This document shows positions 1 to 8,092 of a stretch of 10,162 nt of DNA, one piece after another. The stretch spans positions 1-10,162 of the forward strand of contig CAXHKQ010000014.1 of the NCBI GenBank assembly GCA_964017145.1, written 5' to 3'. Within the stretch, counting starts at the first letter, position 1. The number at the start of each line of letters is the position of its first letter. Below the pieces are notes generated by a model. The model was not told the origin of the DNA. It searched no databases and saw only the letters and a program-made list of their open reading frames with translations. The translations under genes were made by a program, and so were the position numbers. The stretch is from Agrocybe praecox (Eukaryota > Basidiomycota > Agaricomycetes > Agaricales > Agrocybaceae).

Positions 1-734
1 AAATCGGACCCTTCCTTCTATATTTGTTGTCGATTTTTTAATTCAGTGAGTGTCCGATTGCTGGAGAATCTACTATAAGATATCTCCGGATCGATAAATT
101 TTGATGCCAGGTTTACGATCACGTTTATCGAGAAAAAAAACAGTAATTCTACCGAGAATGGTTTGATACACAAGAACGATATTCTACAAACTTGAAGAAC
201 GATAAATGATGTAGAAACAACTCTATTTTCGAAATATGTCAAAATATTATATAACGCATGCGCTCGACGAAAAGCGACGTTGGTTTTATATATAAATACT
301 TTGTTTTGACAACATTTGAGTTATGAAATTTCGTCTTTGAAAATCGGCTGGAGAATTCCACCTTATCGGGTGTCTTAAGATAAGTGTCCAATTGAAGAGG
401 CAACTAATCTAGTTATGATCAACATAGATAAATATGAAGAAGAAAAAAAATAATTTAAAAATAAGAAGTTTTTCTTAGCTACGGTTTATATAATCCACTA
501 TATCAAATTACCGTTTTCTACAATAAAATGTCTCTTCAAAACGAAACATAATCTATGTACAATTGAAAAAATTCTAACGACAATAGTTCACAAATGAATC
601 ATCAGAAATCTTCGGGATTTGGAAAAATGATGCAAAGAAACCGGCTGGAATTTTGTGTTAGGACAACTAAATTCTCTTCTCGTATACTTCAACTAACCAC
701 CATCATCCAACTCCATACCTTCCACCCCCCGCAG
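1..734 (+). other. Intron (3' part) upstream of the first visible exon
   Basis: AT-rich non-coding DNA ending in a pyrimidine-rich tract (about 690-732) and an AG at 733-734. I infer it is the 3' part of an intron and not a 5' UTR, for two reasons: the exon that follows opens in the middle of a codon, inside a hydrophobic helix, and the roughly 100-residue cytosolic N-terminus usual for this family is missing. I see no other gene, repeat or clear promoter in it. Confidence 0.7.
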
Positions 735-1236
735 CTTCGCCCTCCTCTACATCCTACTCTGCTCCGCCGTCTGGATGATCTACTTCTGCACCGACACCGG
801 TCCCACCCACCACCACGTCACCATCTCCGTCGCCTTTGCCGCCCTCATCGCCGGCGCCGCCTCCCTCCTCTGGCTCACCTACGCCGAACTCTACCGAGCC
901 TACACCACACCCATCTCCGCGGGGACCGCCATCTTCCTGTGCGCCGTCTCGCTGCTCTTCCTCGCCGGCACCGGCGACTCCTTCTCGCCGCTCGGCCACT
1001 TTGCCATCTGCGTCACCGTCCTGATGCTCATCTACACCGTCATTCCGCTGCACCTGTGGCAGAACGTCGGCATCGCCGCCGCCTATTCGGTGGCCTTCGA
1101 GACGCTCCAGCATCAGCTCGCCAGCAATCACTACATTGCCGGCAAGTCGGCCGCCTTTGGGCAGCGCATTCTGCTGCTGCGCTGCCTGCTGCAGCTGTGC
1201 GTTCATCTGGTCGGTGCCCATGTGCTGGTGATGAAT

Positions 1237-1268
<32 letters not shown>

Positions 1269-1919
1269 CGGTCAGAATCTGCTGGTTCGGCGGCAGCTGG
1301 AGATGGAGAAGCAGTTGAAGGAGAAGATGATCCATTCGGTGATGCCGCCCAAGGTGGCGGATATGCTGCTGAAGGAGGTGGCACCGGGGGTGGGAGGAAT
1401 GGGACATGGAGCGATGGGACATCATCCGCAGCAGCATCAGCATCAGCACGGCAGGCAGCGGCATTCGCAGCGACCGTATCGATCGTCGAACGATGTCAAG
1501 TCGCTGTTCCGGCCGTTCCACATGCACAGCATGGAGAATGTGAGCATTCTGTTTGCGGACATCGTCGGATTCACGAAGATGTCGTCGACAAAGACTGCGG
1601 AGCAGCTGGTGGAGATTCTGAACGATCTGTTCGAGCGCTTCGATGAGCTGTGCACGAACAGCGGATGCGAGAAGATTTCGACGCTGGGCGATTGTTACTA
1701 TTGTGTTTCGGGATGTCCGGAGCCGCGGGCTGATCATGCGGAGTGCTGTGTGGAGATGGGACTGGGGATGATCGAGGCGATGCGGGTGTTCGATGTGCAG
1801 CGCAATGAGGAGGTGCGGATGCGAGTGGGCGTGCACACGGGAACGGTGCTGTGCGGGATTGTGGGCACGAGGCGGGTGAAGTTCGATGTGTGGAGTAACG
1901 ATGTGTCGTTTGCGAACAA
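735..1919 (+). CDS. Ac13E: ADCY9-type adenylyl cyclase, exon A: membrane block 1 and C1a domain (partial gene)
   Basis: Internal exon of a membrane adenylyl cyclase, which makes cAMP from ATP at the plasma membrane under G-protein control. The first base completes a codon split over the upstream intron; the frame is open to AA|GTGAGT at 1919/1920. Hydrophobic helices lie near residues 1-18, 28-50, 63-79, 89-105, 108-126 and 143-169, matching the first six-helix block. A coiled signalling helix follows with LKEKMIHSVMP, then a Met/His/Gln-rich linker, then C1a with VSILFADIVGFTKMS, the hallmark ISTLGDCYYCVSGCPEP, HTGTVLCGIVG and KFDVWSNDV. The two metal-binding aspartates of family III cyclases are intact (residues 275 and 319; codons 1558-1560 and 1690-1692). 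LKEKMIHSVMP and the FRPFxM lead-in to C1a resemble vertebrate ADCY9 more than other isoforms, from recall. The in-frame ATG at 775 lies inside helix 1 and is not the start. The Ac13E orthology is inferred. Confidence 0.93.
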
Positions 1920-2183
1920 GTGAGTACGATCGGTGATTGATTTATGAAGATTGGAGTGGATTGGACCGATAGAATTTTGACTTACACTGGTTAAACTTGA
2001 GATAGAATGAGGTGTTCTAGAACTTCTGCTATTGCTCACTTGAGTTTAAGATATAGAGGAAGTTGATGATTGCGGTTGATCTGCTCTTAACTCCATCAGT
2101 TCGAGTCACAACTCGATCGGTTCGAACACTTATGTACTTCCGTCGTGTTATTTGAATGGTGCTAATTGTTGTTGTTTTGATAG
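1920..2183 (+). other. Intron between exons A and B
   Basis: 264-bp GT-AG intron. The donor is GTGAGT at 1920-1925 and the acceptor is TTGTTGTTTTGATAG, ending at 2183. It is AT-richer than its neighbours, and in-frame reading of exon A meets TGA just inside it. It splits a lysine codon (AA + A), and removing it restores the conserved C1a order SFAN-K-MESSG. No other feature is seen. Confidence 0.9.
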
Positions 2184-2284
2184 AATGGAGTCGAGTGGTC
2201 GGCCGGAACAGGTGCACATTTCGGAGCAGACGAGTCGGTTTCTGGGTGATCGGTACCAGCTGGAAGAGGGCGAGGAAGTAGATG
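2184..2284 (+). CDS. Ac13E: ADCY9-type adenylyl cyclase, exon B: C1a C-terminal part
   Basis: 101-bp internal exon. It starts after TAG at 2181-2183 and ends before GTGAGT at 2285. Joined to exon A it reads ANKMESSGRPEQVHIS and then SRFLGDRYQLEEGEEVDG. This is the conserved C1a segment after the WSNDV motif, where family members have the pattern ANxME-x-VHIS-x-T-x-L-x-Y-x-E-G. The exon ends in phase 1: the first G of a glycine codon is completed by exon C. Short exons like this are missed by simple ORF scans. The call rests on splice sites, phase and homology all agreeing. Confidence 0.92.
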
Positions 2285-2460
2285 GTGAGTGTTGACAATA
2301 TGACCAAGTTCTAAGCTAGAAGATATTCATATATTTCCACAAATGGACATCATAGTAATTTTCAATAATCTCCAGACTTCCGCTGGAAATGAATATTAGC
2401 AATATAAGGTCGATTTTAGACAGGTGTTACTTCTTGGCATGATGCTCGAATATCGTCCAA

Positions 2461-2478
2461 TGACCTACCTCTAGGTCA
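2461..2478. promoter_or_regulatory. Everted AGGTCA repeat with 6-bp spacer (ER6), possible nuclear-receptor site
   Basis: TGACCT, six bases, then AGGTCA: two perfect half-sites of the consensus bound by many nuclear receptors, in everted orientation. Match to the half-site is seen directly; binding or function is only a possibility. A chance occurrence in a 2.9-kb intron cannot be excluded. Confidence 0.2.
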
Positions 2479-2715
2479 TCGGACTCGGTTTCTCTATTGA
2501 ACTTGGTTCGTCTATTTAGTGTGTTTGTGTTCGGTGACCTTGTTTGCTATTGTGTAAACAAAATTGTATAACATTGAAGCTTTATCCCAGCAAAATTGGT
2601 TCAAGCGTGCTTTCGCTATCAATACAAGGTCTCAAATAGAGGTAGCTCAAAGCTTATTGACTGACTAAGGTCAGAGAAAATATTATAATATGGTTACGTC
2701 AGAGGTATTTATCCC

Positions 2716-2736
2716 AACACTGTTCCGTACAGTGTT
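2716..2736. repeat. Small perfect hairpin (8-bp stem, 5-nt loop)
   Basis: AACACTGT, the 5-base loop TCCGT, then ACAGTGTT form a perfect stem. It sits in an intron with no associated gene. There is no T-run that would make it a terminator, and no sign that it is a microRNA precursor, as the stem is far too short. Confidence 0.4.
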
Positions 2737-2819
2737 ATTTAAAAAAACGTGATAATTTCCCTCCTCAGCTTCAAATCGTATAGCACCGAAAGAATGCTTA
2801 TCAATCGATGCTTATCTTA

Positions 2820-2827
2820 TGACGTCA
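2820..2827. promoter_or_regulatory. Perfect CRE octamer TGACGTCA, possible CREB site
   Basis: The full palindromic cAMP-response element TGACGTCA is present, flanked by GATA-like ATGCTTATC repeats. A half-site variant, TTACGTCA, lies about 125 bp upstream near 2693-2700. CREB/ATF proteins bind this octamer. Its place inside an adenylyl cyclase gene is suggestive of cAMP feedback, but the sequence alone cannot show use. Confidence 0.3.
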
Positions 2828-3070
2828 GCAATTATAATAATAAGATAACGCTAGGCGCCAGCCCTAGGGGGAGATGTCTCGTTCATCTTTCCTAAATAGT
2901 GTTCAGAAACATAACGTGGACACATTTATCTATGGAATGGTTTCCGCGTTAAAGAATTTCAAAGATCGGAAACGACCTAAGCAAATAAGTCGCTTAAACC
3001 TTTAGTCTTTTTTCCTCAAAGGCGTTCAGTCTGCCGACGGTAGCCCTTTGAAAATCTTGAAAAAAGGTTA

Positions 3071-3312
3071 ACAAGGGGATAGGATGGAAGCAATCGAAGA
3101 ATCCATATAGGGTAGACACTAGTTGCGAAATGAAGAAATACGTGTGTTAGGATTCTTGCCAATGAGCACTGTGGCGGAACTTATGAGCAATTCAAGATTG
3201 CGTTTTTGTATGGGAGTATCGAAATTTAGTAGAGTATCTTTATTTTGCATCTAGTTTCTACCCTGTAAGGGATTCTTCGATTGCTTCCATCGAACCCTGA
3301 CGCTCCCCTTGT
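3071..3312. repeat. Fold-back inverted repeat (MITE-like), about 242 bp
   Basis: Arms at 3071-3120 and 3253-3312 are inverted copies of each other around a loop of about 132 bp. They share a perfect 22-bp core (3083-3104 and 3270-3291), with a short indel on the outer side of the core and further matches out to ACAAGGGG/CCCCTTGT. No coding capacity is seen. It is probably a non-autonomous fold-back or MITE copy. I could not define a target-site duplication, so the ends are approximate. Confidence 0.65.
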
Positions 3313-3462
3313 AAGATGTTCGAAGTAAGGGTCTTTAAAAACGACGATATTTTCGTTTTCAGCGTGTGCACTAGAAGGTTAAGACTATCAGAAAAGTTAT
3401 TGGGAACACTCCAGATTAGTTTTCGAAAATTCAATACCAAGGCCCTATTCGATCTATATATT

Positions 3463-3795
3463 AGTCGTCTGATTATAGTACCTGCTTCACGTTCGGAAGG
3501 TCCTGGGTTCGAATCCCGGTATGGGTGCGGGTTTTTTCTTCCAACGATGATCCAAAGGAAGGATGTTGAATATTACCTAAAGTTCCTCTTAGCTCTTAGG
3601 ATCGCTGTGCTAATCACATTGCATCTTTAAACCCGAAACCGATTATGAAGCTCTGCTACTCTTCACATACAAGGAGAGTATAGAAGGGAGGTCAAGATCT
3701 GTAATAGGTAGGGCTACTATTTAGATCCATGTGCTAATCACATAGCATCTTAGAACCCGAAGCCGGTTACGAAATCCTGCAACTCTTCAATGAAG
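3463..3795 (+). mobile_element. tRNA-derived SINE, copy 1, with duplicated tail
   Basis: A perfect RNA polymerase III B box, GGTTCGAATCC, lies at 3506-3516. The body after it matches copy 2 (about 9513-9780) closely: TTTTTTCTTC, the ACGATGATCCAAAGGAAGGATGTT block, GTGCTAATCACA, then AAACCCGAAACCGATTATGAAG. The A box is degraded compared with copy 2. The tail segment at about 3600-3671 recurs, diverged, at about 3724-3795. So this copy is either a tandem partial duplication or a composite of two insertions. The family is defined here only by comparing the two copies; I do not assign a published name. Confidence 0.75.
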
Positions 3796-3880
3796 GCTAA
3801 AACCCGTTATACGTTAATATTCCTATTGGAATATTGTGCGAAATTATTCATAGCCGTATTTAATGTTCTATTAGGTACTA

Positions 3881-5050
3881 AGGAGTGCGGCAGAAAAAAA
3901 CGCATAACTTTTTTATTCTATAACTTATGAACCTGTGCAGCAATCTTTAAAAATGAAACGGAATATAGAAGATAATGCTTTTAAGATTTGTTTGATCTAT
4001 AGACAGAACAAAAACATTCCATTTTGACAAAGGTATCAAGCTTTTCGGTATACCTTCAATTTTTCGTTTTTTTTAAAGTATCTGTAACCGCCATCGAGGA
4101 TGTTTGTCATTGTTTTTCCAAATCTTTGATGTTTTGGCATCAGGAACTTGTTACCTTCAATTGTCTTTTTACTAGAGCTCAATACCGCCCAATTGGCCGG
4201 AGTTATGGACGATTCGGAGAGTGTGCTTCCGTGGGTACAAATGTCATCTTATCACCATTATACCAATCAATCGTAGAAGACTTATGATGACACTACGCAA
4301 AATCAGGCCAGACTAACTAGACACCATAGGCTTTCGAATGAATGGTAGGAACCTTTCCTAGAGGCACTCCTTGATATTTATATTTCGGTTCCATCGAGCC
4401 AAATATGATGAACGATATGCTAAAATAACAACACATGCAAATCGCCTGTCAATCCAGAACCAAACAAACAAACATTTGTATGGCTAGACAAAAATCGACA
4501 ACAGTTTTCACGGGAGTCTTTCAGCCACTTGACGCTTCTTCGCGTTCATGTTCAGTGTTTTATACTCTTCATTGCACCTTAGGCCTGACGCTGATTTTTT
4601 TTGCGCATTGTACTCTCATCGCAAACCCATTTTAACTGCATAACTGCGATTCGACAACCTCGGATTTTTCTTCACGAGAGCTATCACTTTCTTCGCCTTT
4701 CCTGGCCTTGCGATAATACTTTTTCTTCCAGAACTTTTTTTTCTATGAAGATAGAAAGTTATTTTATTCGACCCGATAATTTTCGAGACAATTTATTGAT
4801 AAACTTCTGATTTATTGGCAAGGATCGGAAGACTCCACTGCGGATTATCAATAAATTTTTTGATGACGAATGCAAGGGTTTCAAATATTGATGTCATTGT
4901 GATACTGTGATATATTTCAAAAGGAAATGATTACATGGTAAAAATCTTACAATTCATACTATCACTTTGACGAAAAAACCATTTTATAAATCCAAGTCGT
5001 TTTTGAGCTATAGCCGAAAAAAGTTATGCGTTTTTTTCTGCCGCACTCCT
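3881..5050 (-). mobile_element. Tc1/mariner-superfamily element (DD37E type), copy A, inactive
   Basis: Terminal inverted repeats at 3881-3914 and 5017-5050 match perfectly over 34 bp. Each starts AGGAGTGCGGCAG, and both ends are flanked by TA (3879-3880 and 5051-5052), the target duplication of this superfamily. The 1170-bp length is close to that of a full mariner-type element (about 1.3 kb). The interior carries decayed transposase on the minus strand. The flanks are also partly palindromic (AGGTACTA against the reverse of TATAATACCT), so the target or the repeat may extend a few bases further. Confidence 0.9.
4090..4740 (-). pseudogene. Decayed DD37E-type transposase in mariner copy A
   Basis: In one minus-strand frame the block VWPDFA, STIDWYNGD, FVPTEAHSPN, LRPIGRY and ALVKRQLK is visible, interrupted by stops. 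It is the C-terminal catalytic half of a mariner-like transposase, which cuts and joins element ends. The aspartate of WPD is encoded at 4302-4304. The position of the catalytic Glu (RPIE in the family and in copy B) is read as Gly at 4188-4190, with exactly 37 residues between them. That spacing is DD37E, as in the mosquito ITmD37E group; this assignment is inferred. Upstream on the minus strand, QAICMC and ISFIIFGSM remnants remain, and the N-terminal part is barely recognisable. It is clearly non-functional. Confidence 0.8.
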
Positions 5051-5154
5051 TATAATACCTACTGCGACTTTTCTAGCACCGTCGAGAATACTCGTATATT
5101 CTTTCGTTCTGCACTTATACCAATTCCATCACTACCACCCCACCCGCCATCCAG

Positions 5155-6244
5155 GCCATCGCACCTACTTCGTCCTCGGCCGCACCAAGGCCGAACGCCA
5201 CAACTCCAACTCCAACACCATTCACAGCGACTTCGAGTCCTCTTCGGTCAGCATAGCGGCCGCTACCGCCATCAATCAGCAAAGCTACCACCACCAGAAC
5301 AACCACCATCACACCCATCTGCACCACCACCATCACCTGCACCAGAACGGCTACACCAACGGCGTCGCCCTGTCCCTAAGCGCCACCAACGTCTCTGCCG
5401 TTCAGCCCTCCGTTCCGCCCGCCTCGCCAGTCGGCCCGGCCGTCTCAACCTACGGCGGCGGTGGCGGCTCGGCCGCCACATCACCCGCCAACGGCGCTCC
5501 AGCCAACGGCCAACTCCCCCACGAAACCCATCGCTCGCTGAACCCCAGCCCAGTGCTGGCCCAACGTCGCCGACTCGCCAGCTTCAGCAAGGTCGCCAAA
5601 TACCTCAAGAACACCTCAGGCTCCCAGAAGCAAACGGCGCCGGTGGCCACCACTGCCGCCGCCGCCGCAACCACCACCACAAATCCTATAATCGTCGTGT
5701 CGACTCGATCGCTGCCCGAATCGCTGGCCTCCGGCGATTGTCCGGCCAACGGAACGGTCCTCGGGATGGGCGGCGCAAATGGCCAGAGCGCCGCCGCCCA
5801 ATCGGCAGCGGCCAAAGCACGTCGCGGCTGGCGAGTGCCCAAGTTCCTACAAAGGGGTGGTCAATCCGGCGGCCAACACAGCGACCCAAAGACTGATGGT
5901 CAGTCGGCCGAAGAGGCCGTTCCCTGCCTGCCGGCTTCCGAATCGTGCGCCTGCATTCCGATCGTCATTGAGGCGGCGCATTCGGTGGACGATGTGCTGA
6001 TCACGGTTCAGGGACCTCAGCCGCCGATCGTCACGACGACCAATTGTCTGGACGTTCCGGGCGCGCCCGGCTATAACCGGCATCATCGGCATCACAGTTC
6101 GATCTCGTCGGGACGGTCTCCGGAGGGAATGGGCGGCAGCTCGTCGCCGCATTCGATGTACGATGTGGACATTGGGGATGTGCGTTCGTACATTTCGCAG
6201 TCGCGCAGCGATATCTCGCCGTTTGCGCGGTCCGGGAGTTACAG
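5155..6244 (+). CDS. Ac13E: ADCY9-type adenylyl cyclase, exon C: end of C1a and long C1b region
   Basis: 1090-bp internal exon, open throughout, from CCATCCAG|GC to ACAG|GTGAGA. Its first residues, HRTYFVLGRTKAE, close the C1a domain, replacing the KTYLISG-type end in vertebrates. The rest is C1b, the cytosolic linker between the catalytic core and the second membrane block, which in this family carries regulatory and phosphorylation sites. Visible parts in order: a His-rich tract (5286-5348); Gly/Ala/Pro-rich spacer; a basic amphipathic stretch QRRRLASFSKVAKYLK (5562-5609); Thr/Ala-rich sequence; RRGWRVPKFLQR (5820-5855); a Cys-containing PCLPASESCACIPIVIE; and a Ser-rich end with YDVDIGDVRSYISQSRSDIS. 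It ends in phase 2 (AG|G). GC-rich codon choice is like exon A. No C1b motif outside the C1a end is securely assigned by homology. Confidence 0.88.
5286..5348 (+). repeat. Histidine-rich low-complexity coding tract
   Basis: CAC/CAT codons dominate here, giving YHHQNNHHHTHLHHHHHLHQ. The tract lies inside exon C just after the C1a domain. Such tracts are common in insect regulatory proteins; a metal-binding role is possible but not shown. Confidence 0.85.
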
Positions 6245-6503
6245 GTGAGAGAGTTGGAACTTAATGGACTTTTAAATTCTAAGGATGAATTCTATCGATT
6301 GAATGTTCCTGAAGATTGGATTAGTCAACTCAATTGAAATGATGAAACATTACACTAGACGACACTTCCATTTATCGGCCTACTTTATATTCTTTTCTGA
6401 TTGTCTTTTATCTTCTTATCACGAATTCGAGGAAAAGAATTGAATTTCAGGAAGGATTTCGAAGATATTGGCGTAAGTTGTATTTTCCGATAGTTCTAAT
6501 CAA

Positions 6504-6941
6504 CAAAAGTAGAAAATAGTGAAAAAAAAGTACACACATTATGAAAATAAACAATTTTTTAGTAGAGAAAACTTAAAATATCGCCAGTTTTTGTTCATAA
6601 TGTCTCTTAGCTTGAGTTTTTGCGCATCTTTCAAGCTGTCATATGATAATATCTGTTGCTAAATTCAAGTGTTGTGACTTGTGACATAGAAACCCTGCAC
6701 AAATTGAACCATTTTCGTCCATCGAAGGAAAAGTAAACATCTAAAAGTAGTTCGCAGACCAAAACAGTAATATTGTTTTCCGAATTGCTCACCAATGTGA
6801 ACAAAACTACATCTTTGGTTTAACTTTTGATGTTCCCATCCATCCATTCCACTCATAAAAAACGTTAAACATTTCATAGTTTAACACCGAATAATTTTTT
6901 TTTCATAATTTGTGCACTTTTATCGCTATTTTTTACTTTTG
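6504..6941. mobile_element. MITE-like element with about 45-bp imperfect terminal inverted repeats
   Basis: The left end from 6504 begins CAAAAGTAGAAAATAGTG. The reverse complement of the right end at 6941 begins CAAAAGTAAAAAATAGCG. The match continues through TACACACATTATGAAAA / TGCACAAATTATGAAAA for about 45 bp. The 438-bp length and lack of coding potential fit a non-autonomous DNA element. No clear target duplication is seen, so superfamily is not assigned. Confidence 0.7.
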
Positions 6942-7176
6942 CCTTTTATAAACAATGTTTGCATGAATCGTAGCATTGTTAATCAAATTCAATCAACTTA
7001 CGGCCGATCGGTCTACGAAAAATGATTATCTATTTTGATTCACTGTGTCGTGATTTGGAGATAAAAGCACATAAAAAAAGTTCAAACAGAAGGCCGATAA
7101 ACGACATTACTTGACTTTTGTTACCTAGTGTTAGCGATTGATGAAATTTCATTATTGGAGCTATTTACATAATTTA

Positions 7177-7478
7177 AATCGACCAACTTTGAGACATCAG
7201 AACGACAATTTGGAAGGACCGAATCGAACGAAATTAACATTTAATTCGTTCACAAAGGATGGAACTAACTTTTATGATGTTTCTCTTTCACAGCTTATTC
7301 GGGGAAAATCTCAGAATTGCTGGTCAATTGAAAAATATACATAAAAACACTAAAATCGTACAACTTTGAGGCGCAAGATCGACTAACTAGAAGAGACGAA
7401 TCGAACCAAATTGAAATGAATCCGTTCACAATAGATGGAGCAAACTTTCTTTATGATTCCCATTTTCCGAACTCAGGA
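7177..7478 (+). repeat. Two diverged direct repeats, period about 177 bp
   Basis: Unit 1 (7177-7302) and unit 2 (7354-7478) share CAACTTTGAG, GAATCGAAC, TTCGTTCACAA/TCCGTTCACAA, GATGGA and TTTATGAT in the same order and spacing, with small indels. They are non-coding. This may be an old tandem duplication, or the subterminal part of an unrecognised element or satellite. Confidence 0.6.
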
Positions 7479-7524
7479 TTATTGAATTTAGCTTATAACG
7501 GAATACATGGCCTCCTAATCTTAA

Positions 7525-8092
7525 GGGGGTAGTCCCCTAAATATGACTGAAAAATATGTGTTTTTCGGAATTTTGTTTAAATACTAAAACTTAAGGGAAT
7601 GACAAATTTGAGTATATATATTTATCAACCATATAAATAGCTTTCTGGAACAAAATTTGAGTTCTTCATCGGCCGCTTCTCGAGACCGCTGCACGAGGGG
7701 AAAGCACCCAGTGTTCTGCATACAAAAACGTGCACCGAGCAAAGATTTTTCAAGGTATCCAAAATCGGCTACGACGTAGGGGACTAGATAATTCAATTGT
7801 CAATGCAAAACGCAAAGTCCGATCAAAATCGGATGTGCACGTTATGTTGCACACTGATTCCTAGAACACCGTTTCGTGAAAAACGCGTTTGAAGTTTCGG
7901 GTTACGCTCGGTTTCGCATCCAAGCGCACACAGCGCGCTGGTGCACATCTTTGCATATCGCCTCATAACGGACGAACAACATTTGCGGCAAAGACGGGAT
8001 AAAGTCTAAAATAAAATATACATTCCGAAGAACATTTAGAGCTAACAATAAAAAAAAATTCATACCAAAATATTATTTAGAGGACTACCCCC
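7525..8092. mobile_element. TTAA-flanked MITE (piggyBac-like target), 568 bp
   Basis: The ends are GGGGGTAGTCCCCTAAATA at 7525 and, inverted, GGGGGTAGTCCTCTAAATA at 8092, with one mismatch over about 19 bp. Each is directly flanked by TTAA (7521-7524 and 8093-8096). A TTAA target duplication is typical of the piggyBac superfamily and of MITEs it mobilises. A TA-duplicating element whose repeat starts with AGGGGG is the alternative. No transposase coding is seen, so it is non-autonomous. Confidence 0.8.

Larger units (their letters stand above)
2285..5154 (+). other. Large transposon-laden intron between exons B and C
   Basis: 2870-bp GT-AG intron in phase 1. The donor is GTGAGT; the acceptor is CCATCCAG, ending at 5154 after a C/T-rich tract. 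From 2285 to 3070 I see only small palindromic sites (an everted AGGTCA pair, a hairpin and a CRE octamer) and no gene. From 3071 on it holds a fold-back repeat, a SINE and a mariner-type element that ends only about 100 bp before the acceptor. The gaps 3313-3462 and 3796-3880 show nothing recognisable. Confidence 0.88.

Noticed and set aside
775..777. ATG at 775 as the translation start of the cyclase
   Set aside because: The frame is open upstream to a good acceptor at 734, and the residues before it (FALLYILLCSAVW) are part of the first membrane helix, so this is an internal methionine.
594..1646. Plus-strand 350-residue open frame overlapping exon A in another frame
   Set aside because: It reads through the splice acceptor and gives Arg/His/Pro/Ala-rich nonsense, while the frame opened at 736 gives the cyclase.
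754..1836. Long minus-strand open frame rich in His, Leu and Arg, opposite exon A
   Set aside because: It is a shadow of the GC-rich cyclase exon: low-complexity composition, no recognisable domain, and the plus strand has strong homology and matching splice sites.
4024..4810. Small plus-strand open frames at 4024-4287, 4435-4635 and 4601-4810
   Set aside because: They lie antisense to the decayed transposase of mariner copy A and show no family of their own.
5450..5842. Minus-strand open frames opposite exon C
   Set aside because: Composition artefacts of GC-rich coding sequence with no family resemblance.
4967..5896. Plus-strand 309-residue frame spanning the mariner end and exon C
   Set aside because: It crosses the transposon terminus and the intron acceptor and gives an Arg/Pro/His-rich frame; the frame that continues C1a with HRTYFVLGR is the real one.
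6665..6877. Minus-strand 70-residue open frame inside the 438-bp MITE
   Set aside because: There is no recognisable domain, and the frame is short and lies in a non-autonomous element.
7138..7344. Plus-strand 68-residue open frame in the direct-repeat region
   Set aside because: The second repeat unit does not preserve the frame, so there is no sign of coding constraint.
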